From contig JAESIW010000129.1 in the NCBI GenBank assembly GCA_016802295.1, positions 290,061 to 354,060 on the forward strand: DNA of 64,000 nt, in the 5' to 3' direction. This DNA comes from Brachionus rotundiformis. Lineage: Eukaryota > Rotifera > Eurotatoria > Ploima > Brachionidae. Below the pieces are notes generated by a model. The model saw nothing but the letters and a program-made list of their open reading frames with translations, was not told the origin of the DNA and ran no database searches. The position numbers and the translations under genes are program-made. Below are positions 11,647 to 22,041 of the stretch, piece by piece (within the stretch, counting starts at the first letter, position 1; every line of letters starts with the position of its first letter).

Positions 11647-12126
11647 TTAATTATTGAATTCTTGATTTAGGGTTTCTGATTCGAAGCTTTCTTCAGTTTG
11701 TTGATTAACTGGTAAATTTTTCAAAATATAATCTAACAAATTGTCCATTTGTTCAATAGTAAAACGTTCCTCGCTATCTTCAATTAAACATTGAAGTTCA
11801 ACAGCGCTCGAAGGACGGTGATTTAAAATTTGAAGCTTTTCAATTTTGGTCAAATTAAATTCTTTGTAATCTTCTTCCAACTTTGATAGAAAGTTATTAA
11901 CAGTTTGAGGTGTTTGTGTTACACAAACCGTTTTCTCTAAGTATTTTAAACTCTCATATACAATTGTTGGTAAATGTTTGTCAACGTTGGTGCTAAAATT
12001 TGAATTATTTGGATCGAGGTTTTTCTTCTTTATTAGTTTTTGAGCAGATTTTTCTTTTGTTTCCTTCAGTAAAGTGTATACTTCACTATTAGATAATAAA
12101 GCTACGTTTTTATTAACGATTTCCAT
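11647..12126 (-). CDS. CRCP: RNA polymerase III subunit RPC9 (CRCP)
   Basis: Subunit C17/RPC9 of RNA polymerase III, which with RPC8 forms the stalk that recruits TFIIIB. It is also known in vertebrates as CGRP-receptor component protein. Single exon, 159 aa. The N-terminal segment ALLSNSEVYTLLKETKEK and the HRDC-like core (YESLKYLEKTVC, then KIEKLQILNHRPSSAVELQ and EDSEERFTIEQMDNLL) match the family along its whole length (human 148 aa), including the invariant LNHRP-x-x-A/T-V-E-x-Q turn. The acidic, Glu/Asn-rich tail is typical. It sits between two tiny membrane-peptide frames on the same strand, 17 bp and 7 bp away, which suggests one transcript. Confidence 0.95.
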   Translation of the reverse strand: MEIVNKNVALLSNSEVYTLLKETKEKSAQKLIKKKNLDPNNSNFSTNVDKHLPTIVYESLKYLEKTVCVTQTPQTVNNFLSKLEEDYKEFNLTKIEKLQILNHRPSSAVELQCLIEDSEERFTIEQMDNLLDYILKNLPVNQQTEESFESETLNQEFNN

Positions 12127-12143
12127 ATAATTTATAAAAAAAA

Positions 12144-12332
12144 TTAGTTATTTAGCTTCAATCTTCTTTGTGATTGTGTTATGCCTGCTAATATTACAAA
12201 AATCCAACTAGTCAATACCAATATGAAATAAAACTAGAAATTTGAAAAAAATAACTATAATGAATATTTGCAATTATTAAATATTACTAAGTTAACAATT
12301 AGCCGAATTTGCTTTGGATTAAAAAATTTCAT
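12144..12332 (-). CDS. Candidate 44-aa single-pass membrane peptide
   Basis: Not recognised. Two exons, 12288-12332 (15 codons) and 12144-12233 (29 codons plus stop), joined by a 54 bp GT-AG intron in phase, give 44 aa. The layout is a short basic N terminus with PKQIRL, one hydrophobic helix of about 20 residues containing LTSWIFVILAGI, then a polar, basic tail with QSQRRLKLNN. The basic C tail would sit on the cytosolic or matrix side. The stop is only 17 bp upstream of the CRCP ATG. Evidence for coding is the in-phase splice and the membrane-protein design. Length is too short for statistics and I know no matching family, so this is a candidate rather than a firm gene. A further upstream exon is possible, since a splice acceptor (TTTTTCAG) lies directly before the ATG. 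Confidence 0.4.
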
Positions 12333-12845
12333 TGATTCTGAAAAATATAAAAAATTTCTATTAAATATTTTAAGAGATATTATTTTATTAAAACTTTTTT
12401 TTTATATATCAAATTCTGATAATTGCCATAGAGATCAGACATATTTTTATAGATGACTGTTGATACAAAAAATTTGTCTTATTTCAGTTATTTTATTTAA
12501 ATTCGCATATCTAATTTTTATACAAAAAATTTAAGATATGTAATGATAGAAAGATCAGACGATCGTAAATCCTTACTAAATAATTTTTGATTTCTTGATT
12601 TTATCGCGATAAAAATGCGGTCTTTAATGTTCAAACGGGGCGTTATAATTAAATTTAAAAAAAAATTAGATATATATTTTTATTCTATGTGAATTGATTT
12701 TTATTTATATATTAATATAAATAAGATTTAAATTAGATGGGTAAAAATTTGAAAATATTTCTAATGTTTTTTAAATAGTTTAACTCTTTTATTTCTAAAA
12801 ATAAAGAAAATAGTTAGTCTTATTAATTAAAAATGAATAATTTAA
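12333..12845. other. Intergenic region with a perfect 12-bp palindrome
   Basis: Separates the CRCP cluster from NDUFB6 and should carry the cluster's promoter. It contains the perfect palindrome TTATCGCGATAA at 12601-12612 and, 40-50 bp away, ACGATCGT. CpG-containing palindromes are rare in such AT-rich DNA, so these are candidate factor sites. No coding frame is supported. Confidence 0.45.
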
Positions 12846-13626
12846 CTAATAAGCGTATTCAGGACCTTTAAAAGCTTTTCTTGCTTTGAATCCTTGATCA
12901 GCATAATCCCATTTTTCCGCTTCTTGGGGCTTTTGCTCTTCCTAAAAATAATTAATGAAATTATAATTTTGATTTTTACAATTTTTTTTAAATTTCTTAC
13001 TGGTAGATAAACGCCTCTTGTTTTAATTAAATTGAAACCTTTTTTTTCCTCCCAATCCTAATATAATAAATTTAATGTTATTTTTATGAATGATAAACTC
13101 TGTTGAATTCAAAATCAAGCAAAGTTTATTGAACAATTATAAAACTTACGCTTTTGTTATATTTAAAATTATACCAAACTACGCAAGCTCCAATATAACC
13201 TAAAAATAATTTTGGTATAACCATTCTAAAAAATGGAACTCTATGTTGACCAAAGATAGGAGTAAGAGCTTGGAACAATCGATCAGTTGGAAGTCGATAT
13301 AATCTTCTTATCGGATTGTAAATCATTTGTTCTAATTCAGGTACTCTAACTGGTTCACGTTCAGTCAATTCTTGAGATTTAATCCATATTTTACGTCGCT
13401 GTCTGTCTTCTTCACTCATTTTAAATGGCAAACGTTGACGCTCATTAGGATATGGCTCAATTGGAAACGGTTTTTCATGATCAGGAAAATGATCATAAGC
13501 AGTTGCCTCCTTGGTCCATTTAGTTTCTTGACTTAACAATTTTTTAATTTCAGCTTTTAAATTTTGCTTTTGAATTTCCTTTTTTTGACCTTCAGTCATG
13601 TTTCCATCTTTGTTGTCAATACCCAT
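12846..13626 (-). CDS. NDUFB6: NADH dehydrogenase (complex I) subunit B6
   Basis: Accessory subunit of mitochondrial complex I in the inner membrane. Three exons: 13150-13626, 13001-13057 and 12846-12941; 209 aa from the second Met (13626). An in-frame ATG at 13644 would add six residues. The family signature is the run RRKIWIKSQELTEREPV, matching the vertebrate RRRWLKDQELSPREPV-type motif. A single membrane segment (LFLGYIGACVVWYNFKY) and a C-terminal aromatic, charged tail follow. Human NDUFB6 is 128 aa. This one carries about 65 extra residues before the signature (acidic, with HFPDHEKPFPIEPYPNE) and a longer tail, so the N-terminal extension is unusual. No classical presequence is visible, as expected for B6. 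Both introns are short GT-AG. Confidence 0.87.
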
Positions 13627-13823
13627 TCTGAATTTATTTTTCAAGGAAATTTATATTTGATTAAAAATCTGATTATTATAAACGAATTTTATTTCGTTTA
13701 ATTCTAATTTATTTGATATAAAAAAACTTAAAAATTAATCAATTTATAGTAAATTCTCATTATATGACAAGTAGCTTTTAGGGTTATTTACAATTAATAT
13801 AAAAAAATCAAATAAAAAAAAAT

Positions 13824-16800
13824 CTACTCTTCTATTATCTCAGTCAAATCGAGAGAAAGAATTTTACTGGCAATACATTCATCTGCAACAGGATAAACTC
13901 CAATTAAAGCATCGGAATGCTGAAAAAATTCTTCTTTTAAAGATATTACAATGCATTGAAGACCTTTTCGAGACTGCTCTTTGATATAATTAGCAACTTT
14001 GCCAATATTGGTATTATCTAGTGCAGCGTCTACCTCGTCTAGTACAAAGAATGGTGATGGATTAAAGCTTCGAATGGCAAACAACAAGGCTAGCGCAGCA
14101 ACTGTTTTCTCTCCACCACTCAAATTGTCCATTTGTCTAAATCTTTTACCAGGAGCAACACAGTTGTAAATTATTCCTTCACTATATGGCTCCTCTACAT
14201 TTTCTAAAACTAAGCTTGCTTGAGCACCTTGGTTCATGCATAACGATTTGTATATTTCGTCTATGCGACTATTTATATGATCAAAACATTTAATGAATCT
14301 TTCATATCGTTCCTGTTTTATTTTCATAAATGAACTTCGTGCTTTTTTAGCGTGTAATCGAGCTTTATCAAACTCTGCAGTTGTACTTTCCCACATTTCA
14401 GTTACGGTATCCAATCTAAAAAAAAAATATTCTTAATTTAATTGTTTATTATTAACTAAAATAAAATGATTTCATTTTTTTCATTAGTGTTAACTCAAGT
14501 TTATATATTCTGATTTTTTTAAATTAGCTTACTTTTCATCAACTCTCTGATTTGGAATTTGGAAGTTTTGCAAAATTTCCTTAAGTTCACCAACACGACT
14601 TGATATTTTGGCTTCTATTTTTTCAATCTCATCCTCAGACTCAATCTTAAACAAATATCATAAAATTTAATTTTCTTTTGCTTATTAATTACATTTAAAA
14701 ATTCTGTATCTAATTGTTTGTAATCTATTTTGATTCGAGCTTCTTTTTCAAATATAACAGTTTGATCTTGGGTTGATAATGTATTAGCAGTGCTTGGAGC
14801 CTTGGATGATTCCGAAGCATTATCTGTATTTTGAGGTGGCTGTAAAGCTAAATCTTCTTCATTTATGTCATCCATTGAACCGATAATCATTGGCAAATCT
14901 ATTAAGTCGAGTTTAGAATTTTTCAAAATAGCATGACGTTCTAGTTTTTTGTCCATCAATTTTGCTTCAGTTGAATTTATCTTTTTACGAAAGTCATTTA
15001 CTTCTTTATTGTGAGTGAAAAGCTTTTTTTTAAGTTCGTTAATTTCAACTTCATATTCATTCGCTTGAGATTTAAGATCTTCAATTTGAGACTTTTTGGT
15101 TTCAATTTGTTTTTCAATTTCAGAAATTGATTCGTGCAGTGTATCTTCTTCTTTTTTTAGCTTTAAAAGCTCTTTTTCATTCTCTTTTAAATCTTTCTCC
15201 CATTTATTATAACTTTTAAGAGTATCACGTGACTTTTCAAATTCAAGTTGTGTTTTCAGACGAGTTTCTTTTTCCTTAAAAGCCATTCTTTCTTTAACTG
15301 TTTCCTGTTGACCAGCCAGCTCTCTTTCTTCATAAATTCTAATATTGTCTACTCCAATCTCGCGACAAAATTCTGTAAACACTTCATCTTCAATTTTATT
15401 GCTATCTTGCTTTATATTTTTAATCTCTATAGATCTTTGTTTAATCCTGTCTGTTATTTCTTTAATTTTAGGATCATGATCTATATTTTCTTTCCTAGTC
15501 TGTACAAGCTCATTTTCAAGCTTCAAAATTTGATCTCTTTCTGCCTTGTCTTGATTTTGTTTAGAATATTTCAGTCGATATTCTAATCCTTTAAGATTAG
15601 CCCGAAGATCAGTCAATTCTGGTTCTTTTCGTTTAATTTTTATTTGCTCTTTCAATTGTTCTGTCAAATTATCTTTTCTTTTTCGCAAAGATTCCATTTG
15701 CTTCTCATCCCAGCGTTTAGCTTTCTGTCTTAATTCGAAAGAGCCGCCTGAAATTAGACCAGATTTTTGAAATAAAGTACCGTCTAAAGAAACAACTTTG
15801 TGTCTTTGAGAACTTCCAAAAGCCAAATTTCTGGCATCGTCATCTGACTCACAAACTAAACAATTACCTACGGCAAACAAGAGAGCTTTTTTAATTTGAG
15901 GTGGGTTAAACTTAATAACATCAATGAGCATTTTGGTATTTTTCGGATCACGGATTTCTCGAAGCCTTTCATCCAAATGTGGAGCATCGATAAAATCAAG
16001 AGGATAAAAAGTTTCAGATTGAATCCTCTGCTCTTTCATAAACTGAATACATTCACGTGCTGTTTTTTGACAATCAACAACAATTGCATCCATACTCTTT
16101 CCCATTACTTTTGTAATAGCAAGTTGATATTTTCTGTGAACTGGTTCACAGTGGTCTATTAATCGTCCATACTTTTACAAAAATTATTTAAAATATTTTT
16201 TTGAATAAAGGAAATTTAACTTACAACTCCGGGAAATTTTTTTTTTAATTGTTCAATAGTTTCTGCTTTTTTTTGATTTCTGTTAGACTCGCTTTTGTCA
16301 ATCTTTAAAAATAAAATTTTTTAAATTAATAATAATTTTGGAAAAAAATATGACTTTCTAAAATAGAATTATTACTTTAGCATCTCCGATTTCATTTATG
16401 ATTTTGGCATATTCATTCTCGTATTCGACGCACAAAACCTTAGCCTTTTCAATTTCTTCATTCATTTGAACCTCAAGCTGTTTTTGTTGATTGATTTGAG
16501 TTTCTGTATTACTAAAAAGATAAAAATCAAAGTTAAAAAAATTTAATTTATTTATATAAATTATATACTTAATATATTCTATTAATTTATTTAATTTAAG
16601 TTTTTGTTCTTCAAGTTCATATTCCTTTTGCTTAATTTTCATATTGGCATCATTTTTTTTACGCATCTCATTATCCAATCTATCTTGGTCAAGTTTTTGT
16701 TCCCGAAGTAAACCATCTAATTGATCCTGAAACTGAGTATTTCGCTGGGCTACAACTTCCTTCAAACGTTGATATTCTGTCATTTGAGATTCTCTAAGTT

Positions 16801-17998
16801 CCAAACTGATGCCCTGACTCAAATATTCTTGTTCAACACTTTTTTCGAATTTTATTTTTTCTATTTCTAGATTTTTCAAATCTTCTTCGATTTGTTTTAT
16901 CTCAGTTAAATGAGCTTCATTAGCCTTAAGAGCCGAATCTCTACATGTTTTCAAATTTTCGATTTTTTTAAAAATATGTGATGAGTTTTCTTTAGCTTTA
17001 ATAAATTGAGGCTTTTTCTTGGCTAGATTTATTTCCAATTCTTTAATTTTTTCATCCAGTTTAGTAACTTCACGATTCTTCTGACCTTGTAACTTTTTCT
17101 TATCTTTTATTTCATCATCAACTTTGTCTCTTTTGACTTCTAAGACTTTAATCTCTGATTTTTTTTTATCCAAATCGTCATTAACATCTTCAGTTGACTT
17201 TTCGTTATAATAAAGTTGAAATAAACGAAGCTGAAGCTCTTGTTCATGCTTTTAAAATAAATAACTGAAAATTTATCATAATAATCATCAGACAGTTACC
17301 ATCTCATTTTTAAGTCTTTGATATCTTTCAGCCTCTTCTTTTTCGAGTCTAGCTTCTTTTTTTTGAGCTGCAACCCCTCTCTTCTTTTGAAAATTAGCTT
17401 GAGTTTCTTGTTCGGCTTTTTCCATTTCGGTTTTCAATTTTTCATATTCTTCCTTAAGCTCTATTGATCGACTTATCTCTTCAAAGACTTGGGTGATTTC
17501 TTTAGCATTTTTTATCGCTATAGATTCTACTTGACCCTGATAAACTAAAAAATTTTTTGCTTTTAAATAAATGCCAATTTTTTCGAGTTCGTTTTGATAA
17601 TCAATGGCATTTGTTACTTTACCATCAATTCTATATTCAGACGAAGATCCTATGACAGTTCGAGTGAATTTTATCTCTCTACCAATCTCATCCTCGGCTG
17701 TTTCACTGTTATTTTCATCTAAACTAGAACCAATTTGTTCATATGAATAAACAAAACTAACAGTGGCACGGTTCGAGGCTGGTTTTCCGATTGGGGCGCC
17801 GTGTATTAAATCACTTAATTTTTTTACTCTCAAATTTTTGGTCGATTCTCCCAAAACAAAACTTATGGCATCCATCATATTTGATTTGCCAGAACCATTT
17901 GGTCCTATAATTGCTGTAAATGATTTAAAAGGTCCAATTTTTAAAGATCCTTTGTAGGATTTAAAATTTTCAATTTCTATATTTTTTAGATAACCCAT
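13824..17998 (-). CDS. SMC1A: Cohesin subunit SMC1
   Basis: ATPase core of cohesin, pairing with SMC3 for sister-chromatid cohesion and loop extrusion in the nucleus. Seven exons: 17300-17998, 16569-17248, 16376-16511, 16225-16302, 14693-16171, 14533-14645 and 13824-14415; 1258 aa against 1233 in human. The N-terminal ATPase has Walker A GPNGSGKSN (residues 32-40). Long coiled coils flank a hinge around residues 500-680, with YGRLIDHCEPVHRKYQLA and DGTLFQKSGLISGG. The C-terminal ATPase has the ABC signature NLSGGEKTVAALALLFA and Walker B PFFVLDEVDAALDNTNIG. Everything needed for activity is present. It resembles SMC1A rather than meiotic SMC1B in general layout, but many invertebrates have one SMC1. 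The intron 16512-16568 is 57 bp, without stops and divisible by three. Confidence 0.97.
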
Positions 17999-18571
17999 GA
18001 TTTAAATTGGGAACCTTTACTGGTTTTGAATTTTCCGCTTAGTTCTATCTATTAACGGTAAATTTTTGTAAGCATTAATTCATAGTTTTTTGAAGAAAGT
18101 ATTACTCTAAATTAAAGCTTTGAAATCAAAGCAGTTTTATTTTTTTTCCAAGCTTTTTTTTAATTTATTATACATTTGATTTGAAAATTTTGCTCAGTTA
18201 GAACTTTTTAACTTTATATGGTAAAAAAATTTGTCTTAAAATTTTTAATAATAAATTGGATATTCTGATTATTGATCTATCATTTTTTTTTCTTTGAGAC
18301 TTTTAATAAAATGTTTTTCTCATTTTAAATATGTGAAATATTATCTAAATAGTGACAATATATTTGTAGTTGTTATATATTTGTTGATAAAAACTAATAG
18401 TCCTTAGTTCTAATTTGACCATTTATTCTATTAATAATAAATTTAAATTTGTACATACACTCATAAATCTCAAAAGGTAAGCTAAAAATATTCATTTAAA
18501 ATACGTGACCTCTATATAGGTTAATTTTTAACAAAAAAGAAAAAAAAAGTTACTTTTGAAAATACTGAAAA
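17999..18571. other. Divergent promoter region between SMC1 and the three-Ig gene
   Basis: SMC1 starts leftward and the Ig gene rightward from this 573-bp stretch. It is A/T-rich with no motif I can name. No open frame is supported. Confidence 0.6.
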
Positions 18572-19669
18572 ATGAGCCTTAAGCATCTTATTTTGTTGTT
18601 TTTTATGCAATTTTTGGTGAATTTTGTCTATGGACAGCAAAGCTCAGTGCAAGTTGAAAAGATTGAAATGTTTCCGGTCGAACCAAGACCAGGAGAATCT
18701 GTTAAAATCCGATGTTATCTTAAAAACGTTGATCCTTCTAAAAAAATAAAACCATCTATTCTCTGGAGTATTCGAGAATCTGATTCACGATCTTGGCGAA
18801 TCATTGGAAATGGTGCTTCTATTACAGACACATTTAATAATCGTTTAAGTGGTAGAAAAGAAAGTGATGAAGTATACGAAATTGTGTTTCGACCGATTCA
18901 GGAAACAGATGCTGGCACAGTAAAATGTGAAATAACCAACACCGAAGGACAAATTTTTAAACTTGCAGAACTTAGAATATACAGTCCTCCATATATTACA
19001 TACATAACACAGGATATATACTCCCAAATTGGTAAACAAGTAATTCTTGAGTGCCATGCAGATGGATATCCTAAACCATCAATTAAATGGAGTCGAACGG
19101 GAGAAATGTCAGCAGTTCTATATAGTGAAACATTTGAAATAACGAGTGTTAGCAGAGAAGATCGCGGCACTTACAGGTGCTATGCTGAAAATGAAACTCC
19201 AATAAACAAAATAAGACAAAGTGCTGAAGCGTTTGTGACCCTAACAATAGATTTTCCCCCGACTATATCTTGCGACACATACACAATCTATCAAGTCCCG
19301 AATATAAACGCAGATGCTGAAGTAACTTGTACAGTAGAAGGATATCCTCTCAATAATGTAAGATGGTATTACAGTCAAAAAGATTTTAATATAGAAACTG
19401 AAATAACATCAGATCAACATCACAAAGTAGAAACGATAGCCTCTCCTGATAGCATTAAAAGTGTTCTGGTTATTAGAAATGTTAACGATGAACATTTTGG
19501 TGATTATTCTATTAAAGTTGAAGGAGGCTTTCAGCAAATAGTTCAGAAGACAATTACTTTAGAACCAATGATGAATCCAGAGGCTCTTTTGAACAAAGCT
19601 TATGCTTTAAACATTAACAAACAAAAAATTATTATAGTTTTTTTTAATCTCATTTTATTTTTTATATAA
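18572..19669 (+). CDS. Three-Ig-domain GPI-type surface protein (lachesin/IgLON-like)
   Basis: Single-exon, 365-aa protein. A signal peptide covers residues 1-21 (hydrophobic core LILLFFMQFLVNFVYG). Three Ig domains follow: Ig1 about 27-135 (Cys in VKIRCYL and GTVKCEI), Ig2 about 138-226 (VILECHADGYPKPSIKW and GTYRCYAE) and Ig3 about 229-330 (AEVTCTVEGYPLNNVRW). The C terminus is a short polar spacer and a hydrophobic end (IIIVFFNLILFFI) with no cytoplasmic tail, which is the form of a GPI-anchor signal. Three Ig domains plus a GPI anchor is the plan of lachesin, DIP and IgLON adhesion proteins, mostly neural. Ig3 lacks the second canonical Cys: the expected DxGxYxC site reads FGDYSIKVEG. The absence of introns contrasts with most genes here and hints at retroposition or intron loss. 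Confidence 0.85.
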   Translation: MSLKHLILLFFMQFLVNFVYGQQSSVQVEKIEMFPVEPRPGESVKIRCYLKNVDPSKKIKPSILWSIRESDSRSWRIIGNGASITDTFNNRLSGRKESDEVYEIVFRPIQETDAGTVKCEITNTEGQIFKLAELRIYSPPYITYITQDIYSQIGKQVILECHADGYPKPSIKWSRTGEMSAVLYSETFEITSVSREDRGTYRCYAENETPINKIRQSAEAFVTLTIDFPPTISCDTYTIYQVPNINADAEVTCTVEGYPLNNVRWYYSQKDFNIETEITSDQHHKVETIASPDSIKSVLVIRNVNDEHFGDYSIKVEGGFQQIVQKTITLEPMMNPEALLNKAYALNINKQKIIIVFFNLILFFI

Positions 19670-19732
19670 ATATTTTAAAATGTTAATAATTACATAAATG
19701 AGATTGATTATGTTTTTTTTTTCCAATAAATT

Positions 19733-20532
19733 TTAGAGACCAAATATATTGTTCTGATTTTTGGCCAAGAAATGATGTTTAATGGCTTGGTTTGGATATT
19801 GACCATGTTGAATATGAAAAGTATTAATTCCGGTTCGTTTCGGTGCATCTATATCGCTAAATTGAGAGACCATTCTTCTAAAAGCAAATGAATTATCAAG
19901 AGTATTTTCAAATTCATTTTTTTGCTTAATAAGAATTATTGAAATTATTTAACGAATTTAATGATAAACCTACGGCTTTTTGACTTTTAAAGTTTTCAAG
20001 TTCTGGTTTAGGATTTGGGAAATCTTTTTTGTAAGTCGTTTCTAAATGATATTTATTATGTCCTATTTGATGTTTAGGCAAAGCCGTAGAATCATGATTT
20101 AAATTATCCATTAAGCGGTCTTTATTGACAATATCTACCATGTTTCTTTTTGGATCAATGTTTTTCATTTCTTCTAATAATTTTAATGCTTCCTCATGCT
20201 TATATCTTGTTTCAGTCACATCTGATATTTTCTTAAAAGTTAAAAGATATTATCTTAATAATTTATAGATAAACAAAATCCACCTCGCTTGCAATATTCT
20301 TTGATAATATCTTATAAGATGATTGATGAAGATTTGGTTTGTAACCCGACCATAATTCAAAGTCGACCGGCTCAGCTTCTCTCTTTAAATGCCTTTTAAA
20401 AAGATAAATATGATATTTATTAAATTTTTATCATTACCATTTGTTTGATAGAACAGATCTACTATAATCCATAGGCAATTCAGATTTTAGAGATAAACTT
20501 CCAGCTCTGTTATAACCAGTTGATGGATACAT
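19733..20532 (-). CDS. Putative ciliary (microtubule inner-type) protein, 217 aa
   Basis: Four exons, 20438-20532, 20284-20392, 19974-20231 and 19733-19924, join in phase to 217 aa. I cannot assign a named family. It is soluble, with no signal peptide or membrane segment. It is rich in Lys, Asn, His and Tyr, with short aromatic-polar motifs such as FELWSGYKPNLHQSSYKIL and INTFHIQHGQYPNQAIKHHF. Extended, loop-rich proteins with repeated Tyr/His/Pro motifs are typical of axonemal microtubule inner proteins, and the promoter contains a near-consensus RFX X-box (20606-20619), which supports a ciliary role by inference. The donor at 19972-19973 was chosen over the alternative four bases further because only it keeps the last exon in frame. 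Confidence 0.6.
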
Positions 20533-20605
20533 TTTTAAATTCGTCAAATTTAAAGTTTAGAAAATATTATTCGAATAAATATAGCTAATATAGTTTAAGA
20601 AGTAA

Positions 20606-20619
20606 GTAGTTATGGTTAC
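20606..20619 (-). promoter_or_regulatory. Near-consensus RFX X-box upstream of the putative ciliary gene
   Basis: Read on the minus strand this is GTAACCATAACTAC. It fits the X-box consensus GTHNYYATRRNAAC at 13 of 14 positions, the exception being T in the final AAC half. It lies about 75-90 bp upstream of the ATG at 20532, the usual distance for X-boxes of ciliary genes bound by RFX factors. Confidence 0.5.
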
Positions 20620-21390
20620 ATATAGAAACTTAATGAACCTTTTTAATTTCATTAGAATTACTAGAAGAAAAATGCATCTGAAATAATGGTAGCATTTCTA
20701 ATCATCAGAATATAAAGATTAAATAATCATAATTAAATATTAAGAATTATCTTTTGTGTAAATTGAAAAACTAAATTTAATAATTTTTTAAAAAATTGGA
20801 AAAAAAATTTAAAAGAAACTAAAAAATAATTATGAATTTTGGCCAATTTAATTCTGAATTATGGAATCATGTATAATTAAAAGAATTTTTTAAAGAAAAA
20901 TTTTTAAAAACTAAATTTTATTGAATATTAAACAAGTTAAAACAAATAAAGTTATTTATCAATTATTTTAATATTTTTTAGTTATTTAAATGCATGATAA
21001 TATCTATTATTTTATAAAAAAATCTAATTTCTATTTATATCTCACAATAACTAAAAAAAAAAATTTGACAATTAAAAAAATATGATTACTCCTAATTAGA
21101 GAAAATAAAAAAATTAGATTTATCAGTTTAACTGATTTATTTCTAAAAAATAATTTAAGTCACTATTATTTCTAAGTCATTATTGATTAAAAAATTACTC
21201 AAAAGACATTCAAATGGTCACTTTAATAAACTGAAATTATAATCTTTTTTAGTCCAGATTCATTTTATTAACCTCTTTATGCATATTAAAACCTTTGAAC
21301 AGTTTACCTGAATAATAAAATTTGAATTATAACTTAGAAATAAAATATAAACATTTTGCTCGGTCATTTAATGATAAATATTTTTAAAAA
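20620..21390. other. AT-rich intergenic stretch
   Basis: Between the putative ciliary gene and the first Ly6 gene. No frame, repeat or RNA gene is supported; poly-A/T tracts only. Confidence 0.6.
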
Positions 21391-22041
21391 ATGAAATTAA
21401 TTTTTAATTTTTTATTAATTCTATTTATTGCTAATACAGTTGGTAAATATTTTTTTCCTTTTTTTAAAAAAAACAAAAATTTGTACTAATGCTTAAAAAT
21501 TAGTTACACTTGAATGCTATGTCTGTAATGAGCAAGAGGAAAATAATGACAAATGTTCTAAAACAGTCAAACAATGCAATGAAACAGAAGATACTTGTCT
21601 TTCATATATATTTTGGACATGTAAATATTTTTAATTAATGTTTTTTTTTATAAAAAAGAAAAATTTAAGCACCTCAAGAAATGACTCCACGAGGCGAAAG
21701 AAGACATTATTTAACTAAAGCATGTGCAACTGCTGATTATTGCCAAAAAAGTAAATTTTCCATTTCGAAAATTAATAAATTTAATTTTGAAAATAAGTGC
21801 TCTATGCATTCACTCCAATTTGTACAAGAAATTGGTACGACGATTGGAGTTGCGTTGAATGTTGCAAAGGAGACAGATGTAATAAATATGTTTTTGTAAG
21901 TCCATATTTCAATTAGTATGAAATAAGGTTATTGTTATTAATTTTTTCTTTAAGTTGGGAACCACATCGCTTACAAGTTCAACAATATTAACTTTAATCT
22001 CAGGATTTTTTGCAATCATGTTTAAAACTATTTTTGAATAA
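21391..22041 (+). CDS. Ly6/uPAR three-finger GPI-type protein
   Basis: Five exons, 21391-21442, 21504-21620, 21670-21750, 21798-21895 and 21955-22041, join in phase to 144 aa. Signal peptide at residues 1-17 (LIFNFLLILFIANTV). The mature chain starts directly with the Ly6 pattern LECYVCN, has twelve cysteines in all and closes with VECCKGDRCNKY, the diagnostic CC-x(4)-C-N end of the three-finger fold. A hydrophobic C-terminal tail with no charged end (LTLISGFFAIMFKTIFE) fits a GPI signal. Families of this type modulate ion channels and receptors or septate junctions (Quiver/SSS, Boudin), but the exact ligand cannot be inferred. Frame choice in exon 4 matters: a longer overlapping frame exists there and is wrong, because only the chosen one yields the CC-C-N end. 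Confidence 0.85.

Noticed and set aside
12268..12456. 62-codon plus-strand frame opposite the 44-aa peptide
   Set aside because: Composition is A/T-driven and the minus-strand frame has an in-phase intron and a membrane-protein design instead.
15248..16162. Plus-strand frames of 112 and 88 codons opposite SMC1
   Set aside because: Phe/Leu/Ser/Ile-rich shadows of a Lys/Glu-rich coiled coil on the other strand.
20982..21250. Search for simple-sequence satellites or CRISPR-like regular repeats
   Set aside because: Only irregular A/T tracts; no repeat unit with constant spacing was found here or elsewhere in the window.
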